From Ktedonobacter sp. SOSP1-85 (GTDB lineage Bacteria > Chloroflexota > Ktedonobacteria > Ktedonobacterales > Ktedonobacteraceae), in NCBI RefSeq assembly GCF_016587415.1, contig NZ_BNJI01000002.1, positions 682,001 through 746,000 of the forward strand: a stretch of 64,000 bases of DNA, written 5' to 3'. The notes under the pieces were generated by a model that saw only the letters and a program-made list of their open reading frames with translations, searched no databases and had not been told where the DNA came from. The position numbers were made by a program, and so were the translations under genes. Positions 35,353-44,965 of the stretch are shown here, piece after piece (within the stretch, counting starts at the first letter, position 1; each line of letters starts with the position of its first letter).

Positions 35353-37290
35353 ATGTCTGATACAGAGGATTTTAACCAGCAGTTCTCTGCCTCATCTCCG
35401 CCCAGGCAGATTCCATGCGCCCATCTTCATGTACTTCTAGATATTTCTTCGGATGCCCTGCTGTTACTCGACGAGGCAGGGAAGATTGTTATGGCGAATA
35501 AACATACAGAGGAGCTTTTTGGATATGCAGAGAAAGAGCTGTATGGAGCATCATTTGAGTTTCTCTTTCCATCCCACCTTCACGAGGCCTCACTTTATGA
35601 GCGAGAGCAGTACTTCGCCATTCCACAAAATTATCCCAAAGCAGAGGGTCTGGAGTTGTATGGACAAAAGAAGGATGGTACTGAGTTTCCGGTAGAAATC
35701 GACCTGCATCAGCTTATGCTTGATGATAAGCTCCATGCCCTGGGCGTCATTCATGATATGACCGACCACAAGGCCGAGGAACGGGAACATGCGACGCAGG
35801 CCTTACACCTGAGCCTCTTGATCAATCTCGTCAATCTAGCTGCCGATGCCATTCTTATACGCGATCCAGTCAGCCGTATCCTCTTCTGGAATCGCGGAGC
35901 AGAGCGGCTCTATGGCTGGAGTGAACAGGAAGCCCTGGGCCGAGTCACGCATAGCCTGCTGGAAACACACTTTCCCCAGAGCCAGGCCGCGACCGACGAG
36001 GCCCTTGAGCAAAAGGGAGCGTGGGAAGGTGAATTGACGCATACCAGCCGTGATGGGCGCACGGTCGTGGTGGAGAGCCGCCAGGCGCTTATACGTGATG
36101 ATCAGGGCAAGCCCCAGGCCATCCTGGAGGTCAACCGTGACATTACCGAGCACCAGCGCCAGGAACAGCACCCCCAGGTAGGAACACCCGGCAGTCATTC
36201 TTTCTTCCTCCGCATTCTTGACAGCTTATCCTGCGGCGTCTTCCTGCTGGCGGGGGCAGATGCACGCCTCCTTTTTGCGAATCGTTCCGCCCATCAGGTA
36301 TGGGGTACTCAGTGGCCATTTCTCCAACCATTGCTTGAGTTCCTTCGCACACACGATATCACCATCCTGAATGCCCAGGGACAACCATTTGCCCCAGATG
36401 AGATGGCCACTTTTCGGGCATTCAAGAAGGGGGAGTATGTACGTGGTCTACAATCGATAGTGAGCCGCCACGACGGAAAACGGCTTCCCATCCTGATCTA
36501 CGCGGAACCATTCGAGCTTCCCGCCAACATGGGGTTACCAGCCTCTGAGCGTGCCGTACTACTCATGTATCAAGACATTACCGCTATCAAGGAGGCCGAA
36601 TATCTCAAAGATGAGTTTGTGGAAATCGTCGCTCACGAACTACAAAAACCCCTGAGCACCCTTGCCAGCTATGCGGATCTCTTACAAAGAGACGCCAAAG
36701 CAGAGAACTTACCTACCTTCACACCACACCAACAAAAGGCCATAGCTGCTATAACAGAGACAACAAACGGCCTCTCATCACTGACCGAAGACCTACTCGA
36801 TGTTACACGTCTACAAGCCGGGCGACTCGTTCTCAATGTCCAGTCAGTCAACATTGTGCCACTCATCCAACAGGTGACTGCACGCCTCCAGGCTACAACC
36901 AGCAGGCACCAGATCGAATTTCAGGCCAGCAGCGAAACTATGCTTGCGCACGTCGACCCCTCACGCCTGGAGCAGATCATGCGCAACATCATCGATAACG
37001 CTATCAAATACAGCCCCGAGGGAGGCCCCATCCTGGTCGCATTCAAAGAGGAACCTGAGCGGCAACGCATCCTCGGCAAAGTGCAGGATCAAGGCATTGG
37101 CATCCCCAAACAGCAGCACGGACGTGTCTTTGGACGCTTTATGCGCGCCGATAACGCCCGCGCCCGCCAGATCCCAGGGATCGGCCTGGGACTCTACCTC
37201 TGCCACGAACTCATCGAACTAATGGGCGGCTCCATCTGCTTCGACTCCGAGGAGGGCCAGGGTTCCACCTTCTACATCACCTTCCCCTGA
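35353..37290 (+). CDS. Multi-PAS sensor histidine kinase
   Basis: 645 residues, soluble. PAS 1 (about 25-140), PAS 2 (155-268, ending in the PAC-like I-L-E-V-N-R-D-I-T-E), PAS 3 (285-412), then HisKA with phospho-acceptor His428 in I-V-A-H-E-L-Q-K-P and an HATPase domain with D-N-A-I-K-Y-S-P, D-Q-G-I-G-I-P and G-I-G-L-G-L-Y. Its C-terminal half resembles the kinase at 16913. No response regulator gene is adjacent, so the partner is elsewhere. The start is 27 bases after a family C repeat. Confidence 0.88.
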   Translation: MSDTEDFNQQFSASSPPRQIPCAHLHVLLDISSDALLLLDEAGKIVMANKHTEELFGYAEKELYGASFEFLFPSHLHEASLYEREQYFAIPQNYPKAEGLELYGQKKDGTEFPVEIDLHQLMLDDKLHALGVIHDMTDHKAEEREHATQALHLSLLINLVNLAADAILIRDPVSRILFWNRGAERLYGWSEQEALGRVTHSLLETHFPQSQAATDEALEQKGAWEGELTHTSRDGRTVVVESRQALIRDDQGKPQAILEVNRDITEHQRQEQHPQVGTPGSHSFFLRILDSLSCGVFLLAGADARLLFANRSAHQVWGTQWPFLQPLLEFLRTHDITILNAQGQPFAPDEMATFRAFKKGEYVRGLQSIVSRHDGKRLPILIYAEPFELPANMGLPASERAVLLMYQDITAIKEAEYLKDEFVEIVAHELQKPLSTLASYADLLQRDAKAENLPTFTPHQQKAIAAITETTNGLSSLTEDLLDVTRLQAGRLVLNVQSVNIVPLIQQVTARLQATTSRHQIEFQASSETMLAHVDPSRLEQIMRNIIDNAIKYSPEGGPILVAFKEEPERQRILGKVQDQGIGIPKQQHGRVFGRFMRADNARARQIPGIGLGLYLCHELIELMGGSICFDSEEGQGSTFYITFP

Positions 37291-37300
37291 TAGAGTAGTT

Positions 37301-37371
37301 AATAGGATCGTTAATGTTATATGGGTTGGCAGCCTCAGGCTGCCAACCCATATAACATTAACGATCCTATT
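37301..37371. repeat. Gene-end palindrome, 35-bp perfect arms, overlapping a stop codon
   Basis: 37301-37335 is the exact complement of 37337-37371 around one base. The right arm covers the stop and last lysine codon of the cyclase-ATPase gene, so both convergent genes finish at this structure. Confidence 0.8.
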
Positions 37372-40300
37372 TTATAACCTCTTCGAGGCGGCGCAGGGAT
37401 TGGCGGTCGCCCAGGCGCTCTAGCACGGGGCGGGCAAGGGCTAAGGGCTTGGGATCATGGCTGCGCTCAGCCAGGATGATGCGCATGCGCGCCGCGTGGT
37501 GGACTAACTTGTGGGCCTCGGCCTCATCAATCGCATGCACCAGGCGGGACAGGTCATTCGAGGTGAGAGCGAGAGCGATTTCGCGGAGGCGGCGATCTCC
37601 ATCGCCAATATCCCTGACATGCCCCAGCATCTCCTCCGAGAGCGAGAATCCATGCTCGTTCACGAAGAGCAGCAGGGCCACACTGAGCATATCGCCCACG
37701 TGATCGAGCCTCTCCTCGGATAGTTTGCGCACATCATCCTCCACGATGGCATCGATTACGCTCAGAAAGGCTGATCCAAGCGATAGAATGTCTTTGCGTA
37801 ATTTTTGGGTTAGCGCATCGATTAGAGATTGATCCTCGCGGGCGAGCGCCATCAACAGCATGGCATGATAGCCGCGCGCGAGTTGCGCCGATGCGGAGGG
37901 ATCATAGAGCACCAGCTCGTGGATCTCGTCCAGCCTGGGCAGCAGTTTCTCCATCTCCTCCCAGCGGCCAGAGAGATAGGCCGCCAGCAGACCATAGCTC
38001 ACGACTTTGCCCAGGCGTGCGACAGGCTGGCCCGGCTTCAGATTCGCGAATGTCTCATGCACGCTGGTAATGCAGCAGGCATAGTCGCCCATGAGGAAGA
38101 GACAGCGGATGACAGAGCCGACCGCGTCCGCCCATTCGGTGATTGGGAGATCTGGAATGGTGAGCCGGCGCTCCATCGCAGCCAGAGCCTCCGGCAGAGC
38201 ATACGAGGAGATTGAGAGCACGCCATAGGCGTCCAGCGCCTCGCTGAATGCCTCCCAGTAGTGACGCCGCTCGAAATAGCTTGCCGCCTGCTCGGCCAGG
38301 CTCCTCTTCTGCGCAATCAAGCTCAGCCTGGCGGGGTCATTCCCACCGGGGTTATTCTCGCCATAACATACCTGCGGGCTGAAACATTCTGTCAGGCGAA
38401 TACGCCAGCGTTCATCCTCGTCATTTGTGCCTTCAAGCAAAGCCAGGGCCTCTCGCTGCAACGTCTCTACCTCCTCTGAGGAAAACCTGGCTACTAACGA
38501 GTTACGCGTGCCCTCCATAAGCAACTTGCGCATGAGCCGCGCACCCACCTGTGGCTGACGCGCTGCATGCGCACGCCAACTTGCAAGCGCTTTCTGATAG
38601 GCCTCAAACGAGATATCACCATACGAGACATTCTCGCCTAATAGCTCGTACAGGCGTGCATGTTCGGAGGGAGGCGCGAGATCGATGGCCAGTTGCAGGT
38701 AACAACTGGCTTCGGAGAAGACGCCGGAGCGCCCCGCGTAGAGGCCCGCACGCTCGAAAGCTTTAGCCGCGCGCTCCGTTTTGAAGGGCAGAGCCAGTGG
38801 CACCGCCGACTGGCGCGCCAGTTCCACGGCCTTCCGGTAATGATAGGCGCTTAGTTCAATGTAGTCGTCGCGCCCGCCGGGTTGCTGGGCGCTAAGATCT
38901 TCGAGCCAGAGCGCGGTCTTGCCGTGCAGGCGAATGCGTTCAGGACGCGCCAGAGTTCCATAGGCAACATCACGAATAAGCACATGCTGGAAGGTATACC
39001 GCTCCTCGTCGAGGGCCATAAGCATATTGCGGCTCTTCAAGCCATCCAGGGCCACGTCCAGCTCCTGCTCATCCATAAGAGCCATGAGCAACTGGCGGCT
39101 GAAAGCGCGCTTGGAGACGGAGGCCGCTTGCAGTAAGGAGCGCTCCTGGCGGGACAGCAGGTCGATACGCGCCAGGATGGCCGCGTGCACGGTATCGGGT
39201 AAGTCCAGGTTAGCGTCCACCTCGCCGCGTTGCGCACGCTCAGCATACCCACGCAACAGTTCAAGCGTGAAGAAGGGGTTGCCACCTGAGCGCTCGGCAA
39301 TCTGGCGCCTGATCCTATCCGGAACATCAGCCTGTACCCGCTCTAGCAGTTCTTGCGTCTCCGCCTCTGCCAATGGCTCCAGCGTCAGGACGGTCATCTG
39401 CCAGCGATTATCACGCCAGCTTACCCGGCGCTCTAGCAGTTCTGGACGACTGAGAATCACAAACAAGATGGGGGCGGAGGTCCCGAGCTGTACTATATGC
39501 TCTACCAGGTCGAAGAGGGCGTCGCTAACCCAGTGCAGATCTTCAAAGACAACGACACGGGGAGCCTGGCGCGCCAGCAGCTCAATAAGCAGGCGCCAGG
39601 CAGCAAAGAGACTCTCACGGTCCGTCGCCAGGAAGCGCGAGGGCACAACCTCGCGTAGCGTACTATAGACGCTCTCATTGATCGCATCCCTGAGAGCCTC
39701 GCCACTCACCCGCAGTTTCTCCCCAAGCGCTCCCAGGCGCTCGCCATCCTTTGGCCCAGGGGAAGAACTAGTCAAACTAACCAGTTCATCCAGCCCATCT
39801 AACTCCAGCAAGGAGTCCAGATTAAAGATTTTTTTAGCGGAAGCATCTTTAGCTTGCTTGCCAGATTTTGTCCCGTTTCTAAGGTCGCCCAGGCGCTTCA
39901 AGGCGTTAGACTGCTTGAAGTTGCCTATAAGCCTCTTATTAAAGCTCGCAAATACATCTCTGGCCTCAGCGCCACTCAAATTCAGCCTCAGGCCTTCTGG
40001 CATTGAAGGTAAACCTTCTGGCATTGCAGAAGGAACCCAGCTGACTCTCTTCTCGTCATCCTCTTCCATACCCAGGGTGGTCATGATCAAGTCGGCCAGG
40101 CGGGCCGCGTCTATGCTTTCATAGCCCCCTTGCTGATAGATGGCCTGTACCTGCTCCGGAGTGGGGGATTGGCCTAGCAACTGGGTCAGCAGGCCGCGCA
40201 GGGGCCAGTAGGTCAGCGTCTCGCCATAGGGGAGACACTGCGCAGAAGCGACGCGCAGACCCTCTTCAGGCTTGATCTGCGCGAGAAATTCCTCCAGGAG

Positions 40301-40990
40301 GCGCGACTTACCCGTGCCCGCCTGGCCAACGATGGAGACCACTCGCGAGCTACGCTCTTGCAGTACACGCTCTTTTAAAATCTCTAGTTGGCGTAGATCC
40401 TGGACACGCCCCACGAAGGGGTGGCGCTCGACCAGGCGCGTGGCCCGCTGGCACTTCAGGGGAAAAATCTGCAACGGCTGTGGCTTCCCCTTAGCCTGGA
40501 GCAGGCGCGGCTCTTCAAAGAAAAAGGCCTTGCGTGTCGCGTTAGCCGTACGCTCGCTCACAATAATCTCGCCTGGATTGGCACCCTGCTGCAAGCGCGC
40601 CGAGATGTTCACGGCATCGCCCGTGACAAGGAAATCCAGGCGGTCGGGATTATTGGTGGCAATTACCTCGCCGGTATTCACCCCGATACGCAGGCGGAAG
40701 ATGGGGCTGAGAATTTCATCGCTGGCGACGGCCTCGCGTAGCGCCAGGGCAGAGGCCAGGGCGCGTTCAGGATCATCCTCATGCGCCTGGTACAGCCCAA
40801 AGATCGCCATCACCGCGTCGCCAATAAACTTCTCTAGCGTGCCGCCACGCGGAGTAATCACACGGCGCGCATGATCATAATAGCGGCTCATCAGGGCACG
40901 CACATCCTCGGGATCAAGGGAGTCGGCCAGGGCGGTCGAACCAGTAACATCGGCGAAAAGAATGGTAACCAGTTTGCGCTCTTCGGGCAT
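37367..40990 (-). CDS. Class III nucleotidyl cyclase - AAA ATPase - TPR fusion regulator
   Basis: 1207 residues. An N-terminal cyclase domain (about 4-170) has both metal aspartates (L-F-A-D-V-T-G-S-T and F-I-G-D-A-V-M-A-I-F-G). It is followed by an AAA_16/NB-ARC-like ATPase (Walker A G-Q-A-G-T-G-K-S; V-V-F-E-D-L-H-W) and a long helical TPR-like tail. Such fusions probably make or bind cyclic nucleotide under control of the ATPase. A hydrophilic stretch of about 100 residues (roughly 315-420) splits the ATPase and looks like an insertion. ATG 40990 is used because AAGGAG lies six bases upstream; ATG 40996 touches that site. Confidence 0.85.
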   Translation of the reverse strand: MPEERKLVTILFADVTGSTALADSLDPEDVRALMSRYYDHARRVITPRGGTLEKFIGDAVMAIFGLYQAHEDDPERALASALALREAVASDEILSPIFRLRIGVNTGEVIATNNPDRLDFLVTGDAVNISARLQQGANPGEIIVSERTANATRKAFFFEEPRLLQAKGKPQPLQIFPLKCQRATRLVERHPFVGRVQDLRQLEILKERVLQERSSRVVSIVGQAGTGKSRLLEEFLAQIKPEEGLRVASAQCLPYGETLTYWPLRGLLTQLLGQSPTPEQVQAIYQQGGYESIDAARLADLIMTTLGMEEDDEKRVSWVPSAMPEGLPSMPEGLRLNLSGAEARDVFASFNKRLIGNFKQSNALKRLGDLRNGTKSGKQAKDASAKKIFNLDSLLELDGLDELVSLTSSSPGPKDGERLGALGEKLRVSGEALRDAINESVYSTLREVVPSRFLATDRESLFAAWRLLIELLARQAPRVVVFEDLHWVSDALFDLVEHIVQLGTSAPILFVILSRPELLERRVSWRDNRWQMTVLTLEPLAEAETQELLERVQADVPDRIRRQIAERSGGNPFFTLELLRGYAERAQRGEVDANLDLPDTVHAAILARIDLLSRQERSLLQAASVSKRAFSRQLLMALMDEQELDVALDGLKSRNMLMALDEERYTFQHVLIRDVAYGTLARPERIRLHGKTALWLEDLSAQQPGGRDDYIELSAYHYRKAVELARQSAVPLALPFKTERAAKAFERAGLYAGRSGVFSEASCYLQLAIDLAPPSEHARLYELLGENVSYGDISFEAYQKALASWRAHAARQPQVGARLMRKLLMEGTRNSLVARFSSEEVETLQREALALLEGTNDEDERWRIRLTECFSPQVCYGENNPGGNDPARLSLIAQKRSLAEQAASYFERRHYWEAFSEALDAYGVLSISSYALPEALAAMERRLTIPDLPITEWADAVGSVIRCLFLMGDYACCITSVHETFANLKPGQPVARLGKVVSYGLLAAYLSGRWEEMEKLLPRLDEIHELVLYDPSASAQLARGYHAMLLMALAREDQSLIDALTQKLRKDILSLGSAFLSVIDAIVEDDVRKLSEERLDHVGDMLSVALLLFVNEHGFSLSEEMLGHVRDIGDGDRRLREIALALTSNDLSRLVHAIDEAEAHKLVHHAARMRIILAERSHDPKPLALARPVLERLGDRQSLRRLEEVIK

Positions 40991-41006
40991 GAGCATCTCC
41001 TTAAAC

Positions 41007-41024
41007 CCCCATTCGGGGACATGC
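41007..41024. repeat. D micro-module, single copy
   Basis: CCCCATTCGGGGACATGC, 16 bases upstream of the cyclase-ATPase start and next to its ribosome site. Here it is not inside another repeat. Confidence 0.6.
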
Positions 41025-41102
41025 AGGCCTCGTACCTGGAATGATATATATCGATATTGTGGAGTATATTACCACAAAATGCGAAGGATTGGAGCTCCGA
41101 CC

Positions 41103-41188
41103 GACGCTGCTAAAGCACGCGTCTACATATGAAGGCGCGCGAGAGGCCCCGTACCTTGATATGTAGACGCGTGCTTTAGCAGCGTCGA
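41103..41188. repeat. Family A repeat, full copy
   Basis: The arms 41104-41131 and 41160-41187 are perfectly complementary (28 bp), starting GACGCTGCTAAAGCACGCGT. The 28-nt interior shares the family's AAGGTACGGGG-type core in reverse. It lies between the cyclase promoter region and the nitrilase stop. Confidence 0.85.
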
Positions 41189-41199
41189 GCCACATGCGG

Positions 41200-41955
41200 C
41201 TACTCCACGACGTCGCGTGGGTAGGTTCGCTTCGCCTGGGTGCTCTGCTCCAGGTCGATGTCGACTGTGACAAATGGCTTTTCACGTGATGTCTCGGCCA
41301 GCAGCTTGCCATCGGGATCGATCACCAGGCCGCGCCCACTAAACAGGTGTTCATCCACGCGGTTGGATGAGAGCACAAAGGCGCCGGAGGCAATCGCGGC
41401 CATCTGTGGCGCAATCACCCAGCGCTCATGCCTGGTCGCGGCGCGTGGCACGACGATGATATTCGCGCCCTGCCGTCCATAGTGCCTGGCCCACTCACTG
41501 AACATAACCTCGGTACAGATCAGGAAACCAAGCGCCAGGTCCTGTTGCACATGCGCCACCGTGAAATCACGCGGGCTGCGGTCAAACCAGCGCCGCTCAT
41601 AGAAATCCTCTTCGTCGGGAAAATAGTATTTATCATGAATGCCCCTGTAGCCCTCAGCAGACGACCAGGAGAAACCGCGATTGAGATGTCGCCCTTCCGC
41701 AGTCAGCAGATGCGTCCCCAGGACGGTCGCAGGCGCCAACTCCGGCAGGCGTCTCATCATCACCTCATGCTCCGCCTCGGCCCGCTGCCAGACATCAGCC
41801 TTAAACTCAGGTGTGCGCCCAAACCAGGCCGAGAAGGGCAACTCCGGCAACAGCACCAGTTCGCTCTTCTGCTCTTTGACATAGGCTACAAGCGCTTCCC
41901 AGGCGGGAGCAAAGGCCCTCCGCTCATCGGGCAACTCACAGACAGTTACTCTCAT
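41200..41955 (-). CDS. Carbon-nitrogen hydrolase (nitrilase superfamily)
   Basis: 251 residues from M-R-V-T-V-C-E. The catalytic triad is visible: Glu38 (L-L-P-E-L-P-F), Lys109 (H-D-K-Y-Y-F-P) and Cys147 (L-I-C-T-E-V-M). It should hydrolyse an amide, carbamoyl or nitrile substrate in the cytoplasm; the E-L-P-F and C-T-E-V-M-F forms suggest an amidase or N-carbamoyl-type member but the substrate is open. The frame continues 100 codons upstream into repeat DNA, which I reject as coding because of the homologous start and the GGGAAAGTGAG site before it. Confidence 0.88.
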   Translation of the reverse strand: MRVTVCELPDERRAFAPAWEALVAYVKEQKSELVLLPELPFSAWFGRTPEFKADVWQRAEAEHEVMMRRLPELAPATVLGTHLLTAEGRHLNRGFSWSSAEGYRGIHDKYYFPDEEDFYERRWFDRSPRDFTVAHVQQDLALGFLICTEVMFSEWARHYGRQGANIIVVPRAATRHERWVIAPQMAAIASGAFVLSSNRVDEHLFSGRGLVIDPDGKLLAETSREKPFVTVDIDLEQSTQAKRTYPRDVVE

Positions 41956-42100
41956 ACAGCTCACTTTCCCTTTTTTGCGGGTATTCTTCATATTTTGCGG
42001 CCCCCCCAAAGGTGGCGTGGTGGTGACACCTTCCATTCCATAGGCACCACGTTTACGGCGTGCAATACACATCTGCGAAAGGCACGAAAGGTCGGCTGTC

Positions 42101-42434
42101 GGTAGGGGCGCGCTAAAGCGGGTCCCATTGGCGTCAAGTGAAGAGTTCCCGATTCTATCGGAAGGCCTTTTGAGCGCCATTTGGCAGGACCACCGCTCAT
42201 GCAGGTGCGAAAGGTAGGTGCGCCCTTTAGAAGCACTTCCTTTTTCTCTCTGCATGGGCGGGGGCGTTTCTCTTTCCTGAGTGGCTCCCTCTCCCTGCCA
42301 TGCCCCACGGCCAGCAGGGACGGAAGGTAGTGCTTCTCAAGGGCGCACCTACCTTCCGTCCCTGCATGGCCGGGGGACCAAGCAGGCATCTCTTATCTTG
42401 ACGCTAATGGGACGCGCTAAATCTGGTCCCTACC
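42101..42434. repeat. Family E composite repeat, ~335 bp
   Basis: Fills most of the gap between the nitrilase and NIF3 genes. Its left end (GGTAGGGGCGCGCTAAAGCG) and right end (ATCTGGTCCCTACC) are inverted. Inside are two hairpin units, 42201-42255 and 42314-42365, sharing a GGTGCGCCCTTTAGAAGCAC-type core. A second full copy is at 53144-53491 in matching order when read on the other strand at its left end. 41956-42548 holds no protein gene. Confidence 0.8.
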
Positions 42435-42548
42435 GGCCTGGGGAGCCGCCTCGCGTTATGGGCACTTTCCCAAGCTCAGAACTAGTCTGGACGAAATTTT
42501 CCGGCAAAGTCATAAACGTAGCGCCTATACACGAGAGGACGCGAGAGG

Positions 42549-43337
42549 TCAGAGGAGAGAGACCGGGTCGCCCACGGCAATATAGGTGATCGAAAGCTCA
42601 GGAACTTTGGGCTGGAGCCATTCGACGAGATAGTGCATGCCCTCTTCCTCGCTCTTGGCGTGTCCGGCGATAAGCAGAGCCTTGTTGAAGCCCAGCGCGT
42701 TGGCATCGCGCACATACTCGCACGTCTGCCACTCAACGGTCTCGCCACAAATAATCGCGTCCAGCTGCCAGCGCTCGAAGGCCTTGATCTGGAACTCGCC
42801 TCCTATCGCGCCCACAATCAGTCCGATGCGTTCACAGGACTGTTCCGGCTCGCCCACGACGCGCGCAATTGGCAACGCCAGTTTCTCCTTCAGGCTGGCC
42901 GCCAGTTTCCCGACCGTCATCCCAGGGATCACCACCACCATCCATTCATCCTCCTGTTTATAGGCCTCCCAGCCCAGGACCTTGACCATGCCGGTAACAA
43001 TGCCATCAGGCGTATGCATATGCCAGTAATCGTGAAAGCGGAAGATCGCCAGCTTATGCTCCTCAATAAAGGCACGCTTAGCCTGCACCACGGGATCGCC
43101 AGCCAGCCAGTCACTATCATAGTGATTGTAGTAGGTAGGTTCATGTGTAATCACCAGGTTCGCGCCCAACTCGACCGCCTGGCGCAACACATCCATCGAG
43201 GCCGTAAAGGTCGTTACGATTCCTGTTACCTCCCACGCTGGATCGCCACTCTTCAATACATCGACCGAGCCAGCCTGCGGCGCCCCCGGCACCGCCGCAA
43301 TAATCAGGTCAAGCACTTCCTGAATCGTTCTCGCCAT
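42549..43337 (-). CDS. NIF3-like (DUF34) dinuclear-metal protein
   Basis: 262 residues. The motif L-V-I-T-H-E-P-T-Y-Y (about 60-69) and later F-H-D-Y-W-H supply histidine ligands for the paired metals of the NIF3 family, which has been linked to GTP cyclohydrolase I-like or nucleotide-related hydrolase functions. The family's second conserved region is E-T-V-E-W-Q-T-C-E-Y. Cytoplasmic, function uncertain. GGAAGGA precedes the ATG. It shares the strand with the nitrilase gene but a 590-base repeat zone separates them. Confidence 0.8.
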   Translation of the reverse strand: MARTIQEVLDLIIAAVPGAPQAGSVDVLKSGDPAWEVTGIVTTFTASMDVLRQAVELGANLVITHEPTYYNHYDSDWLAGDPVVQAKRAFIEEHKLAIFRFHDYWHMHTPDGIVTGMVKVLGWEAYKQEDEWMVVVIPGMTVGKLAASLKEKLALPIARVVGEPEQSCERIGLIVGAIGGEFQIKAFERWQLDAIICGETVEWQTCEYVRDANALGFNKALLIAGHAKSEEEGMHYLVEWLQPKVPELSITYIAVGDPVSLL

Positions 43338-43474
43338 AAAATATCCTTCCCTTAAACGCGCCAGCTATCGCGGCCTAGCTCATCCTCTAGCTCCAGCTTG
43401 CTATACAGTATATACCACTGGCCCCGCTACTTGCTCGCGACTTATGTACACAGCTACCAACCCTGCCATTGTCC

Positions 43475-43503
43475 TTGACTGTACCAATGTTTCAATGTAT
43501 CAT
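43475..43503 (+). promoter_or_regulatory. Promoter of the GntR/ABC operon
   Basis: TTGACT (43475-43480), 17-nt spacer, TATCAT (43498-43503), 33 bases before the GntR start. YtrA-type repressors usually control their own operon, so an operator is expected here, but I see no clear palindrome. Confidence 0.6.
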
Positions 43504-43536
43504 ATCTATGACACAATTTAGCAGAGGAGATGAAGG

Positions 43537-43938
43537 ATGCCAAATTGGCTCGATGTCAATCCTCGCAGCGGTGTGCCGATCTATGTGCAACTGGTGCAAC
43601 AAATCACGCATGCGCTAGAGATCGGCATCCTGCAGACCGGCGATCAATTGCCCACGGTGCGCCAACTGGCAAGCGAGCTTACTATTGCTCCAAATACCAT
43701 TGTCAAGGCTTATGATGAGTTGGCAAGGCTAGGGTTGATTGAGAGTCGCCAGGGGGTAGGAACGCTTGTAACCGCGAAATTGAATGGCGCGCTGCGCCAG
43801 CACCAGCTTGATGCGCTCTTTAAGCAGCTAAGTGTGCTGGTGCGTGATGCTGCAAATCTCGGAATCAGTGAGCAAGAGTTGTGCGAACAGTTTGAGAGAG
43901 AACTCGCCCGCTTCTATCATGGGCAGCAGGACAGGTAA
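43537..43938 (+). CDS. GntR-family regulator, YtrA subfamily
   Basis: 133 residues. A winged helix-turn-helix (P-I-Y-V-Q-L-V-Q-Q-I-T-H-A-L-E-I-G, G-D-Q-L-P-T-V-R-Q-L-A-S-E-L) is followed only by a short dimerisation tail, the YtrA arrangement. Such repressors respond to cell-wall-active compounds and control the ABC genes behind them. The ABC ATPase gene starts 13 bases downstream, so this is the first gene of the operon. Confidence 0.9.
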   Translation: MPNWLDVNPRSGVPIYVQLVQQITHALEIGILQTGDQLPTVRQLASELTIAPNTIVKAYDELARLGLIESRQGVGTLVTAKLNGALRQHQLDALFKQLSVLVRDAANLGISEQELCEQFERELARFYHGQQDR

Positions 43939-43951
43939 GGGGAGAACACTG

Positions 43952-44965
43952 ATGGAAAACATGCAGGCCCCCCTCCTGGTCAGCAGCAGTTCTTTGGAAA
44001 GGAGTAGCATGTCTGTGGGAGCAATGAATCAGCTGGAAACAAAAAGCACGACATCGGCAGCTATTGAACTCCAGAATCTGGAGGTGAAATATGGCAAGCG
44101 CCCAGCAGTGAATGGGTTGAGCTTGACCGTGCCAGCAGGGGCGATCTTTGGTTTTCTCGGTCCCAATGGTGCAGGCAAAACGACGACGATCAAAACCATG
44201 CTGGGACTACGCAAGCCGGATGGCGGCAGCGTGCGCGTGTTGGGCTATGATGCCGTCACGCAAAGCCTGGAGGTGCGGGGTCGCGTGGGCTATATGAGCG
44301 AAGTCAACAGCCTGTACGATTTCCTGACGATCCCGCAGCATTGCGCCTTCTGCCACTCAGTCAGCACGCAGTGGGATCAAGGGATGGTGGACCACTATGT
44401 GAGCCTGTTCGGGCTGCCAACGAACAGCAAAGTTGGCACCTTTTCCAAGGGGATGAAATCGCAACTGGCGCTCAGCCTGCTGATGGGCAGCAATCCTGAT
44501 CTGCTGATTCTGGACGAGCCAACAGCGGGGCTGGACCCGGTAGCACGCCACCAGGTTTTGAACCGACTGGTGGCAGAGATTGCCGCCCAGGGCAAGACAA
44601 TCTTTTTCTCTTCGCATATTCTCTCCGAGGTAGAAGCGGTAGCCGACTGGGTGGGCATTATCCGCGATGGGAAACTGATTGTGTGCGATGAATTAGACCA
44701 TTTGAAGCAAACACAGAAGGTCTTGAAGCTGACCTACGTTGAACTCCCACCGGCAGCGGAAGTCACCGCGCTGCGCGACCTGCCAGGCGTGATGAGCCTG
44801 GAACAGGAGGGGCGTAGTGTGAGGTTGCTGACACATGGCAATGTAGAGTCCCTCTCGCAGACGATTCAGGCGCGGCCCCACGCGCTGCGCGATGTGGACA
44901 TCGTTGATCTCGATCTGGAAGATCTCTTCCTGACCTACATGAAAGAGGAACGCAATGGTCGTTAA
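43952..44965 (+). CDS. ABC transporter ATPase of the YtrA-type operon
   Basis: 337 residues. Walker A G-P-N-G-A-G-K-T-T, Walker B L-L-I-L-D-E-P-T-A-G-L-D and the switch histidine in S-S-H are intact. The signature reads F-S-K-G-M-K-S-Q, the degenerate form usual in CcmA/YtrB-like ABC-2 ATPases. About 60 N-terminal residues precede the domain; ATG 43952 follows AAGGGGAG, while ATG 44009 with AAAGGAG is an alternative start that would remove 19 of them. It pairs with the permease overlapping its 3' end. Confidence 0.9.
   Translation: MENMQAPLLVSSSSLERSSMSVGAMNQLETKSTTSAAIELQNLEVKYGKRPAVNGLSLTVPAGAIFGFLGPNGAGKTTTIKTMLGLRKPDGGSVRVLGYDAVTQSLEVRGRVGYMSEVNSLYDFLTIPQHCAFCHSVSTQWDQGMVDHYVSLFGLPTNSKVGTFSKGMKSQLALSLLMGSNPDLLILDEPTAGLDPVARHQVLNRLVAEIAAQGKTIFFSSHILSEVEAVADWVGIIRDGKLIVCDELDHLKQTQKVLKLTYVELPPAAEVTALRDLPGVMSLEQEGRSVRLLTHGNVESLSQTIQARPHALRDVDIVDLDLEDLFLTYMKEERNGR

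Noticed and set aside
41956..42255. N-terminal extension of the nitrilase frame by 100 codons
   Set aside because: The extra codons lie in family E repeat sequence and have no counterpart in the family; a normal start with a ribosome site is at 41955.
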